Below, piece after piece: positions 9,481-19,204 of a stretch of DNA of 64,000 nucleotides (positions within the stretch are counted from its first letter, which is position 1; each line of letters opens with the position of its first letter). Made by a program: the position numbers and the translations under genes. The notes under the pieces were generated by a model. That model had not been told where the DNA came from. It was given only the letters and a program-made list of their open reading frames with translations, and did no database searches. Source of the DNA: Chengkuizengella axinellae (GTDB taxonomy: Bacteria; Bacillota; Bacilli; Paenibacillales; KCTC-33759). The stretch is from the NCBI RefSeq assembly GCF_030730905.1, contig NZ_JAVAMP010000013.1:85396-149395 (forward strand). The letters are read 5' to 3'.

Positions 9481-11025
9481 TCACTTATTTTTTCTATATT
9501 CCGTAGGAGAAACACCGTATTTCTTTTTAAAAACCCTACTGAAATAATTTGGATCTTTATAGCCAATTTCATATGTAATTTCTTTCAAACTGATTTGTGG
9601 GTCTTTCATTAATTGGATTGCACGTTCAAGCCGACATTGTGTTAGGAAATCAATATAGTTGGTTCCAAACTGTTCTTTAAAAAGCTTGCTTACATAATAA
9701 GGACTTAATTTCACATAGTCTGCAAGCATTTCTAAGGATATTTCATGGTTCGCATTTTCATAAACGTAGTTCTTCATTCTTGACAGTAAATCTGGTGCAA
9801 CAGGTGCACTCATCTCTTCAAATGGCTGAATCATTTTTCTTAAGATGACATTGGCTTCTGTTTTTAATTGTTGCACATTTTCAATATGAGAAAAAATAAG
9901 AGGACTCTCAACATCAAAACCCATTTCATTCATATTTCGACTAATCAACCATAATACTTGTAAAACTCTTTGTTGGATTTCAATGAAAGGCCTTTTGCTC
10001 GATTCATAGTTTATAATCAACTGATTCATTAATTCAAGCAATTGATTTACGCTACCTTTTCTTGTTTCTTCTAAAATGCTTTTTTCTAAATCTAGATCTA
10101 AAGTACTTGAATGTGAACTTAATTTATTCAAATCCTCGTAAAATAAATGTTTGGCAGGTAAATCTAAATCTGCTGACGCTAATAACGCTTCATGATAGGA
10201 GCTTTGAATGTTTTCAATTTGAACGCAGGGTTTCCCAACACCAATAAAAAAATGCATGCCTTCAAAGCGATTTGAAAAATTAAACAATCTTCTAATTAAA
10301 CTAGACGCATGAGAGCGATAAGTTTTATCTTGATCTGGAATCACAATAATCGGTATATGTTTACCAGACAAAGCACCTACGAAACCGTTCTCTTCTTGAT
10401 GAAAAAAATGTTTCATTTCTCGATATAACTCCAAAAAGCGACTTGAATCTGATGCTTCCGATTGAATGACAAGCAAAAGCACGTATGTATTTTCAATGTC
10501 AGACATGCCGAGCAACTCTAGCATTTCATCCAATTGTATTTCTTGCATATGCTCAAACAACAATTGTGTGACCAAGTCCGCTTCTACTATAGGCAATACC
10601 TTTTCAAGACGCTCCTCACTTTGCAGTCGAACCTCCCTTTCCTTTTTTTCACAATTAATTTCCTCTAATACTTTTTTTACAGCCTTCACAATGTCAACAG
10701 GTCTGCTGGGTTTAAGTATGTAATCTTTCACCTGCAATCGAAGAGCAGTCCTTGCATATTCAAAAGTATCATATGCCGATACCATTATAAATCGGACAAA
10801 AGGTGAAAAATCTTTAATTTTTCTTACAGCATCCAATCCATCAACCTCTGGCATTCTTATATCCATCATGATAAGATCTGGCTCTAACTGCTCTGCCATT
10901 TCAATTGCTTTTTTACCGTTGCTAGCCTGTCCAACAATCTGGATATTATCAATATGCTTTTCTAGAATTTTTTGCAATGCCATTCTCTCTATTGCTTCAT
11001 CATCTACGATGAGGATTTTATTCAT
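9481..11025 (-). CDS. Response regulator, AraC-type output (YesN family)
   Basis: 514 aa. Receiver domain 1-120 with acidic pocket DD (8-9) and phospho-acceptor D55 in LIMMDIRMPEVDG. A linker domain of about 270 residues follows. Two helix-turn-helix AraC motifs at the C-terminus include LEMLADYVKLSPYYVSKLFKEQFGTNYIDFL and IGYKDPNYFSRVFKKKYGVSPTEYR. The ATG overlaps the kinase stop (11022-11025), as in one operon. In the clostridial XylFII-LytS-YesN system the equivalent regulator activates the sugar ABC operon; here that operon lies directly downstream. Confidence 0.92.
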   Translation of the reverse strand: MNKILIVDDEAIERMALQKILEKHIDNIQIVGQASNGKKAIEMAEQLEPDLIMMDIRMPEVDGLDAVRKIKDFSPFVRFIMVSAYDTFEYARTALRLQVKDYILKPSRPVDIVKAVKKVLEEINCEKKEREVRLQSEERLEKVLPIVEADLVTQLLFEHMQEIQLDEMLELLGMSDIENTYVLLLVIQSEASDSSRFLELYREMKHFFHQEENGFVGALSGKHIPIIVIPDQDKTYRSHASSLIRRLFNFSNRFEGMHFFIGVGKPCVQIENIQSSYHEALLASADLDLPAKHLFYEDLNKLSSHSSTLDLDLEKSILEETRKGSVNQLLELMNQLIINYESSKRPFIEIQQRVLQVLWLISRNMNEMGFDVESPLIFSHIENVQQLKTEANVILRKMIQPFEEMSAPVAPDLLSRMKNYVYENANHEISLEMLADYVKLSPYYVSKLFKEQFGTNYIDFLTQCRLERAIQLMKDPQISLKEITYEIGYKDPNYFSRVFKKKYGVSPTEYRKNK

Positions 11026-12470
11026 TTTGTATCATCCTTCCTCCTCTTTGGTAGCATGAGTGTGATTTTGGTCCCTTTATCTGGAATGCTTGAAATTTGT
11101 ATAACATCATGCACTCCATAATGCAGCCTTAATCTGTTAATCACATTGCTAGTCCCAATTCCAGTAGAATGTCCCTTATATTCATTAGACAGGTTACCCT
11201 TTAATATCGCATTTACTTGTTCCTCCGACATTCCTTTTCCTATATCTTCAATACAAATCATAACGTGCTCTGGTTGATCCTTGATGATAATGTGAATTTC
11301 TCCACCTTCCTCAGAGGGTTCAATCGCATGGATAAAAGCATTCTCAACAAAAGGTTGAATCGTTAAAGAGGGTATCTCAAAAGAAAAACATTTGCCGTCT
11401 ATATCAATGCCATACTGCACTCGATCAAAAAATCTCGCTTTTTGAATCGCCAAATACTCCTGCACGCCTTTCATTTCCTCGAGTATAGTTACGGTTGTCC
11501 CCATTTGCCTTAAGTTATATCTCAATAAATTCGAAACAGAAGTAATCAGATCACTAGTTTCATACGCTTCCTCTAAATAAGCCTTTTTAGATAACGTATT
11601 CAAAGTATTAAATAAGAAATGAGGATTAATCTGGCTTTGCAAGCTTTTTAATTCACTTTCCTTTAAAAGCAGTTTATGTTCATTCAAATCTCTTTCAATT
11701 TTAGCCTTTTCCTTCATTTCTCCGATCAGTTTTTTTATGTCGTTTCGCATGTGTTCAAATACATTGGCTAAAAATCCAATTTCATCATTGCTGTTTATGT
11801 TAATTTTTCGATCAAATTTTCCTCTGGAAATCTCTTTGAAAGCTAAGGTTAATTTTAAAATAGGACGTGTGATACTGCCTGTGAACAAATACGAAAACAG
11901 CAACAGAAGAAAAGAGGTCATTAATAAAACCCAAAACCCCATTTTTTCTAAATTGGAACTTTGTTCAATAATAGAGCGATAAAACTGATTGTATGTTTTC
12001 AACTCTTTGTTCAAAATGGTGAGTGTCATTTCAGAAATATAGTCCGATATTTTAGTTGCTTGATCTAGATGTGATGCTGCTAATTCCTGACGTTCATTCT
12101 CAAGAGAGACTAACACCAACTCTGTCAGCTCTAATTGACTGTCGATCATATTTTCATAATCCATTAACTCCATGTAATTATCTGCATTTCGCAACGATTT
12201 CAATTGACCCTTCGTAATTTGCATTTCTATTTTTTTATTTTCATATAAATAAAGCTGTTCATCTGTAGGGTCTAGAATATACTGGTGCAAATTAGCGATC
12301 AGATTTTCACTTAAATGTGAAGCTTGGTTCATAAGCAAATATCTTTGCAATATTTGATTGTACTGTTCAATCGTTTTTTGATTATGATAGCTCATAAACA
12401 GCCATATGCCCAACATCATAACCCATATAAATAGAGACAATAATATGATTTTTTTTTGGATTGTATTCAT
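11022..12470 (-). CDS. Sensor histidine kinase (YesM/LytS-like)
   Basis: 482 aa. Two transmembrane segments (about 7-27 and 180-205) flank an extracytoplasmic helical region, followed by HAMP (about 205-260). The His_kinase motif QINPHFLFNTLNTLSKKAYLE holds the phospho-accepting His. The ATPase domain has PFVENAFIHAIEP, DIGKGMS and GIGTSNVINRLRLHYG. It overlaps both neighbours by 4 bp (ATGA). In the related xylose system the membrane-anchored sugar-binding sensor encoded just upstream binds to the kinase's outer domain. Confidence 0.92.
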   Translation of the reverse strand: MNTIQKKIILLSLFIWVMMLGIWLFMSYHNQKTIEQYNQILQRYLLMNQASHLSENLIANLHQYILDPTDEQLYLYENKKIEMQITKGQLKSLRNADNYMELMDYENMIDSQLELTELVLVSLENERQELAASHLDQATKISDYISEMTLTILNKELKTYNQFYRSIIEQSSNLEKMGFWVLLMTSFLLLLFSYLFTGSITRPILKLTLAFKEISRGKFDRKININSNDEIGFLANVFEHMRNDIKKLIGEMKEKAKIERDLNEHKLLLKESELKSLQSQINPHFLFNTLNTLSKKAYLEEAYETSDLITSVSNLLRYNLRQMGTTVTILEEMKGVQEYLAIQKARFFDRVQYGIDIDGKCFSFEIPSLTIQPFVENAFIHAIEPSEEGGEIHIIIKDQPEHVMICIEDIGKGMSEEQVNAILKGNLSNEYKGHSTGIGTSNVINRLRLHYGVHDVIQISSIPDKGTKITLMLPKRRKDDTK

Positions 12471-13435
12471 AAGTCAGACTCCGTTATCACTTTGCTAGGA
12501 GTATAGTAATATTTATCCAGCGGTATTTCTTTCCCTTCTAACCATTTCAGCATCTTCACCATGCTATTGACTCCGATCTCTTTTGGATGATGTTCTAATG
12601 TCGCCTTAATCACCCCATCTTTTAACAAATCTATTATTTCCGAATTATTTTCAAAAGTATAAATAGAGTAGTTATCGATTCTCGACCTCATCTTAATCGT
12701 TTTAACAATTTGGCTCGCTGCATTTGAATTTAGTGCTACAATATGTTTGCAATTTGGATTCTCATTTAAAACAGAAATAGCCTCATATTGATCAGATTTT
12801 ATAGAGTCAGTAAACGCATAAGGTGTTCCCAAATCAATTCCGTCATTTTCTAATAAAGTATCCAAAACCCCATGTTGTCTCATTTTCTGTAAGTTTATCG
12901 AATCTTCTCCAGCCACAAAACATACTTTAGCTGGTGTATTTACAGTGTTCTCAATATACTCCGCTATCTGTATTCCTTCCTTATAATGATCAACACCCAC
13001 ATAAGTCCTTCTTAGACTGTCTGGTGCATCTGATCCAATGGTAATCACCGGAATCCCTTTAATAGAGGCCTGATCTACAACCTCAGTGAAATCTGGATGG
13101 TCTATGCCTTGTACAAGAATCCCATCCACTTTTGAAGCGATTGCAATTTCAATTTGTTTGATGACTTCACTCTGATTGGTACGGTATGTTCCCCAAACAT
13201 CCAAAGCAGTATTGTTATTTTCTGCAATAAATTCAGCACCGGCGACAAGCTCATCCCAAGATACGTTACCTAAGCGATCCGATATTAACACAATTCGATA
13301 TTTATTTAAATCGTTTTCATTAAGATCTGAATAAAGGACTGAATTATCCTGATACATATTAATAATAAAGTAAGCAGAGATGACCATTGTCACAAGACAC
13401 CCAATAGATAAAGCTATGATGATTGCATTTCTCAT
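12467..13435 (-). CDS. Membrane-anchored sugar-binding sensor (XylFII-like)
   Basis: 322 aa with an N-terminal transmembrane anchor (AIIIALSIGCLVTMVISAYFII) and no lipobox, then a type I periplasmic-binding fold (YRIVLISDRLGNVSWDELVAGAEFIAE, ASKVDGILVQGIDHPDF, GIPVITIGSDAPDS, YVGVDHYKEG). It is the first gene of the sensor operon and overlaps the kinase gene. Its place fits an accessory sugar sensor rather than a transport protein, as for XylFII in clostridia. The ligand is likely the same sugar as the adjacent importer; that is inference. Confidence 0.85.
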   Translation of the reverse strand: MRNAIIIALSIGCLVTMVISAYFIINMYQDNSVLYSDLNENDLNKYRIVLISDRLGNVSWDELVAGAEFIAENNNTALDVWGTYRTNQSEVIKQIEIAIASKVDGILVQGIDHPDFTEVVDQASIKGIPVITIGSDAPDSLRRTYVGVDHYKEGIQIAEYIENTVNTPAKVCFVAGEDSINLQKMRQHGVLDTLLENDGIDLGTPYAFTDSIKSDQYEAISVLNENPNCKHIVALNSNAASQIVKTIKMRSRIDNYSIYTFENNSEIIDLLKDGVIKATLEHHPKEIGVNSMVKMLKWLEGKEIPLDKYYYTPSKVITESDL

Positions 13436-13490
13436 TTGTTTACCCTTTCACAACGATACATGTCATTTTTTCAATTTACCACGTTCTACA

Positions 13491-13606
13491 TGCTGTAAAA
13501 CTCCCTCTTCTTCAAGAGGGAGATAACAACTTGCTTTTCACCTGATAAGACCATCTAACTTTCAACGGGAGATAAAACTCCCACTGAAAGCAAGATTCAC
13601 TTTATT
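13491..13606. repeat. Interspersed ~115-bp two-hairpin repeat, copy 1
   Basis: Contains hairpin CTCCCTCTT-CTTC-AAGAGGGAG and a second hairpin CTTTCAACGGGAG / CTCCCACTGAAAG. A reverse-complement copy with high similarity lies at 41431-41544 and a shortened copy at 26591-26673. No ORF inside. Confidence 0.75.
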
Positions 13607-13721
13607 GTAACACATCGTTAACGTAGGATGAATGATCAAAAAGGCTATGCTCGAAATTTGCGAAAAAATAAGATATAATTTTAATCAGCAAGTGTATTTT
13701 TGTTATGAGGTGAAAAAATTA

Positions 13722-14153
13722 ATGTCAACAGGGTTTTCATGGTTTATTTTTGTATGGGTATTTATTCTGATCAGCTTTATGTCAATTGGCGGATATTTCA
13801 TGTTTAGAAAATTTTTAAAAGTACTTCCACAGGCTGATGGCAAATCCAAATTGGATTGGCAAAACCACTATGTTGAAAAAAGCAGGCATTTATGGACTGA
13901 GGAATCCAAGGACTTTTTAGAAGAATTAGTTTCTCCTGTTCCTACTGCCTTTCGTGATATTGCAAAACATACTATTGCTGCTAAAATAGGACAGGTTGCA
14001 CTTGAACATAATGCATCTGAGGTTACACGAGAACATTGTATTGAAGGTTATATATTAGCAACACCGAAAAGAGATTATCGAAGTTTAATCACTTTTCTTG
14101 AAAAAAATAAAATTGATTATTCAGCTTATAAACATTTGTTAAAAAAAGCATGA
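13722..14153 (+). CDS. DUF2621 family membrane protein (YneK-like)
   Basis: 143 aa from the ATG at 13722, chosen because a GAGGTG site precedes it; an in-frame ATG at 13632 lacks one. One N-terminal transmembrane helix (FSWFIFVWVFILISFMSIGGYFMF) is followed by a cytoplasmic region with WQNHYVEKSRHLWTEESKDFLEELVSPVPTAFRDIAK and EGYILATPKRDYRSL, which I recognise as the DUF2621/YneK family of Bacillales. Function is unknown. A TATAAT lies at 13673-13678 and a terminator follows the gene, so it is monocistronic. Confidence 0.75.
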   Translation: MSTGFSWFIFVWVFILISFMSIGGYFMFRKFLKVLPQADGKSKLDWQNHYVEKSRHLWTEESKDFLEELVSPVPTAFRDIAKHTIAAKIGQVALEHNASEVTREHCIEGYILATPKRDYRSLITFLEKNKIDYSAYKHLLKKA

Positions 14154-14174
14154 TGAAACACCATCATTACTTTG

Positions 14175-14207
14175 AATCCTCTTCAGTTCATTGAAGAGGA
14201 TTTTTTG
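14175..14207 (+). terminator. Rho-independent terminator
   Basis: Stem AATCCTCTTCA / TTGAAGAGGATT followed by TTTTTT, directly after the DUF2621 gene. Confidence 0.9.
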
Positions 14208-14249
14208 TATTTTAATCTCAAAATTCTCAACCACTGGTAAAAAAAGTTT

Positions 14250-14277
14250 TTGAAGAACTTTCTTAATGTGTTAAAAT
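14250..14277 (+). promoter_or_regulatory. Putative SigA promoter of permease array
   Basis: TTGAAG, 16 bp, TAAAAT. The surrounding stretch (TGGTAAAAAAAG, TGTTAAAATATTCA, ATGAATAAAAAA) is repeated at 17083-17160 before the third permease pair, showing that the promoter was copied with the genes. Confidence 0.5.
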
Positions 14278-14343
14278 ATTCATTTGATATGAATAAAAAA
14301 CCAAATTTCACATTTGGATATCATGTAAGAAAGGGTGACAGAG

Positions 14344-14415
14344 ATGAAGCAACAATTTTTAACTAAAACTTTTTTTGAATTTTCACTAATGATCTCAGGC
14401 ATTCATAGGAAGTGA
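14344..14415 (+). pseudogene. DppB-type permease, copy 1 remnant (internal deletion)
   Basis: The first 20 codons (MKQQFLTKTFFEFSLMISGI) match the start of the full copy at 15498. The sequence then jumps to the last codons of that gene in another frame (IGSELSL, then ATGA start of the next gene). About 800 bp of the gene is gone. Confidence 0.8.
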
Positions 14416-14424
14416 GTTGAGCTT

Positions 14425-15453
14425 ATGAGTAAAAAAACAAAAAGCATTCTACTAATTTCAATCTGTTCCTCACTCATATTATTGCTGCTCATTGGAAGTC
14501 TAGTTTTTACCTTTTCGTTTAATGGGGAAATTCCGAAAACCAACATATTATATGATAAGGATGATCCAGATCAAATTATTGGGTCTATGCCATTTCCACC
14601 ATCATTACAAATCCCATTTGGAACAGACCGAGACGGAAATCATATGTTTTATCGTATTTTAGAAGGTGCACAAATTACGTTAGGTGTTGCCCTGCTAATC
14701 TCTGTGTTAAGCTTTTTGTTTGCATTTGTATTTGGAATTCTAGCTGGATTCTCAAAATCTAAATCAAAATACATCACGCAAACCTTGTTTACTTCATTTT
14801 ATTTCATTCCACAATCCATCATTGCGTATAACATGTTACATCCTTTACTATGGGAACCTTATGAAGGTTTTACTACAACATTGACTGAAAGAATACTTTT
14901 ACAAATCATAATATTAGCAGGCATCCTAGCCCCAACAACAGCGATTCTAATTTCAAGTGAAACAAAGCAGATTCTTCAGAAAGACTTTATTACTAGTACG
15001 ATCATTTTAGGGGGAGGTAAGTTCTATATTTTTTACAAACACCTGCTGCCTCACTTAAAACTGCGTTTATTTATCATTTTCCCTAAAATTGTTATTCAGT
15101 CTTTACTAATTATCGCTCACTTAAGTTATTTCGGGCTTTACTTTGGAGGTACAGATATTTGTTATGATGATCTCTTATGCGACCCACCGAAACCATTTAT
15201 AGAGGAATGGGCAAGTATGATAGGTATGTATTACGCGGACTTGCATATTTATTGGTGGATATTCCTAGGTCCAATGTTATTTTTAACACTAACTATACTG
15301 CTTCTAAGTGGAGTTTCAAAAGGAATGGAAGGATTGCTGGATATAAAACCAATAAAACATGTCAAATCAAGTAAAGTTTTAAATTCATCAAAAAAAGAAC
15401 AAAAGGCTTCTAACCTAACTAAAAAAGACTTCGGTTTAGTCCATCGTTCTTAA
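14425..15453 (+). CDS. ABC transporter permease, DppC-like, copy 1
   Basis: 342 aa inner-membrane protein with about six transmembrane segments. The extracytoplasmic start contains FGTDRDGNHMFYRILEGAQITLGVAL, matching the GTDxxGRDxxSR-type motif of peptide/nickel DppC/OppC permeases. The EAA-like loop is diverged (TILGGGKFYIFYKHLLPHLKL). A Cys-containing external loop (GGTDICYDDLLCDPPKPFIEEWASMIGMYY) replaces the usual region before the last helix, and the C-terminal tail is Lys-rich. No ATPase or solute-binding gene is adjacent. Copies 2 and 3 follow at 16367 and 18053. Confidence 0.8.
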   Translation: MSKKTKSILLISICSSLILLLLIGSLVFTFSFNGEIPKTNILYDKDDPDQIIGSMPFPPSLQIPFGTDRDGNHMFYRILEGAQITLGVALLISVLSFLFAFVFGILAGFSKSKSKYITQTLFTSFYFIPQSIIAYNMLHPLLWEPYEGFTTTLTERILLQIIILAGILAPTTAILISSETKQILQKDFITSTIILGGGKFYIFYKHLLPHLKLRLFIIFPKIVIQSLLIIAHLSYFGLYFGGTDICYDDLLCDPPKPFIEEWASMIGMYYADLHIYWWIFLGPMLFLTLTILLLSGVSKGMEGLLDIKPIKHVKSSKVLNSSKKEQKASNLTKKDFGLVHRS

Positions 15454-15497
15454 AGAGGGCAAGTTCATTATTTATATTATAAGGGAGGATGACAAAG

Positions 15498-16370
15498 ATG
15501 AAGCAAACATTTTTCACAAGAACTTTTTTTGAAATTTCACTAATTATCGCAGGAATTATGTTAGTCAGTGCAGCCATACCCCTCTTTCAATTAAATGATA
15601 TCTCTCTATTGAATTATGGAAAGACCGTTTGGGGAATCGCTAAGGAATTAGCTACACCACATGATTTAATTTATATTAATCCATTGTCTGGTGAAGAAAG
15701 AAATCTATTCCCTATTATATTTGAGGCTTATTTCAATAGTATGAAAATTTTTTTTCTAGCGTTAATCATATCGTTGTTTATATCCGTATTTTTATTAGTC
15801 TTATATTTTTCTGTAAGTGAACGTATTAAGAAATCAATTGAAGGTATAGGATATGTAATTAGTTCATTACCTGATATATTCATTATCGGTATTTTTCAAA
15901 TCTTCATTGTATGGTTTTTTAAAAGAACTGGAATATTGATCCTTGATGTTGCTGCAACCATGGGGAATCCAATCGTCCTTCTCCCAGCCATCACGCTAAG
16001 TGTACTCCCTACCTTCTTTTTCTTCATATTAATGGTTACCATTTTAAAAGAAGAGGAAGAAATGTCTTATGTTGAGCTTGCCAAAAGCAAAGGTTTAAGA
16101 AAATACAGAATTCTATTTATGCATATGATGAGAAATGTTTTAATCAGCTTGACCAACCACGGCAAACATATTATGTGGCTTATGTTATCCAATTTATTAA
16201 TGTTGGAATATTTGTATAATGTTTTTGGAGTTACTCCCTTTTTATTTTCGTATGGGGAACCGTCTATCTTTGCAGTCACTTCTATATTCATTTTTTTACC
16301 ATTCTTCATGTTACTAAAAATATTAGAATTTACATTTGAACGAAGAATAGGGAGTGATATGAACTTATGA
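15498..16370 (+). CDS. ABC transporter permease, DppB-like, copy 2
   Basis: 290 aa from the ATG at 15498 (GGGAGGAT lies 9 bases upstream; the ATG at 15489 overlaps it). N-terminal helix, extracytoplasmic segment with YINPLSGEERNLFPIIFEAYFNS, then five further helices. The loop ELAKSKGLRKYRILFMHMMRNVLISL is the EAA motif that contacts ATPases, as in DppB/OppB. The stop overlaps the next ATG (ATGA 16367-16370). This is the intact member of the second pair. Confidence 0.8.
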   Translation: MKQTFFTRTFFEISLIIAGIMLVSAAIPLFQLNDISLLNYGKTVWGIAKELATPHDLIYINPLSGEERNLFPIIFEAYFNSMKIFFLALIISLFISVFLLVLYFSVSERIKKSIEGIGYVISSLPDIFIIGIFQIFIVWFFKRTGILILDVAATMGNPIVLLPAITLSVLPTFFFFILMVTILKEEEEMSYVELAKSKGLRKYRILFMHMMRNVLISLTNHGKHIMWLMLSNLLMLEYLYNVFGVTPFLFSYGEPSIFAVTSIFIFLPFFMLLKILEFTFERRIGSDMNL

Positions 16371-17010
16371 GTAAAAAAACAAAAAGTATTCTAATCATTT
16401 CAATCTGTTCGTCCTTGGTCTTATTCATGATGATTGGAAGTCTAATCTTTACAGTATTTAAATCGTAATCATGGCTCTTATTCTTGCACCAACAACAGCG
16501 ATTCTAATTTCAAATGAAACAAAGCAGATTCTTCAGAAAGATTTTATTACAAGCACTATGGTTTTAGGGGGAAGTACGTTCTATATTTTTTACAAACACC
16601 TTCTGCCTCACATAAAACTGCGTTTATTTATTATTTATCCTAAAATTGTCATTCAGTCTTTACTTATAATCGCTCATTTAAGTTATTTCAAGCTTTACTT
16701 TGGAGGCACAGATATTTGTTATGATGATTTCCCGTGTGATCCACCAAAGCCATTTATTGAAGAGTGGGCTAGCATGATCGGTTTGCATTACTTAAATCTG
16801 CACAATTCTTGGTGGATTTTCTTAGGTCCTATGTTATTTTTAACACTTACTATTCTGTTGCTAAGTGGAATCTCGAAAGGAATGGAAGGATTGCTGGATA
16901 TAAATTCGAAGACACAAATGAAATCTAAGAAGATTTTAAATACATCCAAAAAAGAAAAAGAGGCTTCAAACTTAACTAAAAATGATTTTGGTTTAGTCCA
17001 TCATTCATGA
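16367..17010 (+). pseudogene. DppC-like permease, copy 2, internally deleted
   Basis: The N-terminal 32 codons (MSKKTKSILIISICSSLV) end at a stop at 16466-16468. The second half starts at ALILAPTTAILISNETKQ and is closely similar to residues about 165-342 of copy 1, including the Cys loop. About 400 bp encoding the first half is missing. A start at ATG 16471 could still give a 179-aa C-terminal half. Confidence 0.8.
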
Positions 17011-17045
17011 CTCATGATTTAAAAAGACAAATAAGCCCACCTTAA

Positions 17046-17074
17046 CAAAAAAAACTCCAGTAGGAGTTTTTTTT
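17046..17074 (+). terminator. Rho-independent terminator
   Basis: AAAAACTCC-AGTA-GGAGTTTTTTTT after copy 2 of the DppC-like gene. Confidence 0.85.
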
Positions 17075-17186
17075 GTTTTAACCATTGGTAAAAAAAGGTT
17101 TTATAGTTTTGTTTTTTTATGTTAAAATATTCAATTATTATGAATAAAAAAACATCGATTTTGGTTCAATAGGGAGGATGAAAGAT

Positions 17187-18056
17187 TTGGTGAGGTTTGT
17201 ATCAAAAACGATGTTTGAAATGATATTAATTATAATAGGAATCATACTTGTTAGTACAACGATCTCTCTCTTTCAAATGAAGGATTTCTCTCTACTCACT
17301 TTTGGGAATAATTTCGTTACAATTACAACTGACATCATTTCCCCTCAAAATCTAGTTTATATCAATCCAATATCTGATGTTGAACGAAATCTCTTCCCTA
17401 TTATTTTAAATGCATACTTTAGTAGTGCACAAATATTTTTTCTAGCCTTAATCATATCCTTATTTATATCTTTATCGATGATCGTTTTATACTTTTCAGC
17501 AAGTCATCGCTTGAAAAAATCAATAGAAAGAATTGGTTTTATCATTAGCTCTTTGCCAGACATTTTTCTTATCGTGATCACTCAAATTTTCGTTGTTTGG
17601 TTTTTTAAACAAACAGGTATTTTGGTGTTTGATTTTGTTGCAACGATGGACAATCATATCGTCCTTGTTCCAGCTATCATATTGAGTGTGCTGCCTACCT
17701 TCTTTTTTTTCAGCTTAATGATCTCTATTTTACGAGAGGAAGAAGGAATGGCTTATGTTGAGCTTGCTAAAAGTAAAGGATTAAAAAAATATAGAATCTT
17801 ATTTATCCATATGATGAGAAACATTTTAATTAGTTTAACAACTCACGGAAAACATATTACTTGGTTCATGTTATCCAATTTACTTGTATTAGAGTATCTA
17901 TTTAATGTGTTCGGTGTTACTTCATTTTTGTTTTCATATAATACATCTTCTATTTTTACTGTAACCTGCATTTTACTATTCGTACCTTTATTTTTAATTT
18001 TAAAAACATTACAGTTTACCTTTTCTCAGAAGATAGGGAGTGAACTCAATCTATGA
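17187..18056 (+). CDS. ABC transporter permease, DppB-like, copy 3
   Basis: About 289 aa; the TTG at 17187 or GTG at 17190 is favoured because the ATG at 17178 touches the GGGAGG site. Same architecture as copy 2, with YINPISDVERNLFPIILNAYFSS and EAA loop ELAKSKGLKKYRILFIHMMRNILISL. It overlaps copy 3 of the DppC-like gene by 4 bp. With 18053-19069 it forms the only complete pair of the array. Confidence 0.8.
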   Translation: MVRFVSKTMFEMILIIIGIILVSTTISLFQMKDFSLLTFGNNFVTITTDIISPQNLVYINPISDVERNLFPIILNAYFSSAQIFFLALIISLFISLSMIVLYFSASHRLKKSIERIGFIISSLPDIFLIVITQIFVVWFFKQTGILVFDFVATMDNHIVLVPAIILSVLPTFFFFSLMISILREEEGMAYVELAKSKGLKKYRILFIHMMRNILISLTTHGKHITWFMLSNLLVLEYLFNVFGVTSFLFSYNTSSIFTVTCILLFVPLFLILKTLQFTFSQKIGSELNL

Positions 18057-19069
18057 ATCCAAAAACTAAACATATTATTGTCATATTCATATGTTCTACG
18101 ATCATTCTATCCTTAGTTGTAGGCAGTTTGATTTTTAATGTTGTATTTAACGGAGAAATCCCACAAACCAGAGTTTTAAATGATGATTCAGGTAATTTGA
18201 TTGCCATTGCACCATTTCCACCTTCCTTCCAGTTTCCTATGGGAACAGATAGAGATGGCAACGACATGTTTTATGTCATTTTAAAAGGTGCTATGTATAC
18301 TATAGGTGTTTCTCTTATTATTTCATGCCTTAGCTTTGCCCTTGCATTTGTTTTTGGAATTATAGGAGCATTTACTAAATCAAAGTCAAAATATATCACG
18401 CAAACACTCTTCACTTCGTTTTATTTCATTCCGCAATCCATCATTGCGTATAATTTGTTATTTCCATTTTTGTGGGAGCCTCCAGGGGGTTACACCACAA
18501 CATTGACGGAAAGAATTGTATTGCAAATTGTTGTGTTATCCATACTAACACTTCCTACTACAGCCATTTTAATTTCTAATGAAGCTGTACAATTACTACA
18601 AAAAGAATATATTACAAGTGCTAAAGTTTTAGGAGCGAGTCGTTTTTTTATTTTACGAAAACATCTATTACCCCACTTAAAATTAAGATTGTTTATTATA
18701 TATCCTAAAATTATCATTCAAGTACTATTGATCTTGGCACACTTAGGCTTTTTTAATTTATTCCTTGGAGGAACAGCTGTAGATCATGAATATGGAGGTT
18801 CACCTGCACCATATGTAAATGAGTGGGCTGGTTTCATGGGAACCAATTACTTAGAATTGTACAATAAAGCCTGGATTTTCTTAGGTCCTATGTTTTTCTT
18901 CGCATTAACGATATTGCTATTGAACGGATTATCCAAAGGAATAGAGAACTTATTAGAAACACAACTTGACCCACAAATTATACATAAGAAACAAAACATA
19001 AAATCTAAAACTATAATAGGAGTTTCAAACATAAAAAAAGACGATTTTTCTTTGGTAAAAAGCTCATAG
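18053..19069 (+). CDS. ABC transporter permease, DppC-like, copy 3
   Basis: 338 aa, six predicted transmembrane segments. MGTDRDGNDMFYVILKGAMYTIGVSL is the DppC-type motif and TSAKVLGASRFFILRKHLLPHLKLRL the EAA loop, which is closer to the family norm than in copies 1 and 2. The external loop lacks the two Cys seen in the other copies (GGTAVDHEYGGSPAPYVNEWAGFMG). Possibly this pair is the parental one. The substrate is unknown, and partner subunits must be encoded elsewhere. Confidence 0.8.
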   Translation: MNPKTKHIIVIFICSTIILSLVVGSLIFNVVFNGEIPQTRVLNDDSGNLIAIAPFPPSFQFPMGTDRDGNDMFYVILKGAMYTIGVSLIISCLSFALAFVFGIIGAFTKSKSKYITQTLFTSFYFIPQSIIAYNLLFPFLWEPPGGYTTTLTERIVLQIVVLSILTLPTTAILISNEAVQLLQKEYITSAKVLGASRFFILRKHLLPHLKLRLFIIYPKIIIQVLLILAHLGFFNLFLGGTAVDHEYGGSPAPYVNEWAGFMGTNYLELYNKAWIFLGPMFFFALTILLLNGLSKGIENLLETQLDPQIIHKKQNIKSKTIIGVSNIKKDDFSLVKSS

Positions 19070-19204
19070 CATTTATTTACGATATATACACTCTATCTGT
19101 TACATTCGTATTTATTAATTATTACAGCTATTTTGTCAGTGAGTGTAGCTTCATCTGTTTTTCAAAAGCAGGGGGCAGCAGGTTCTCTTATTTAGCTATA
19201 AAGC

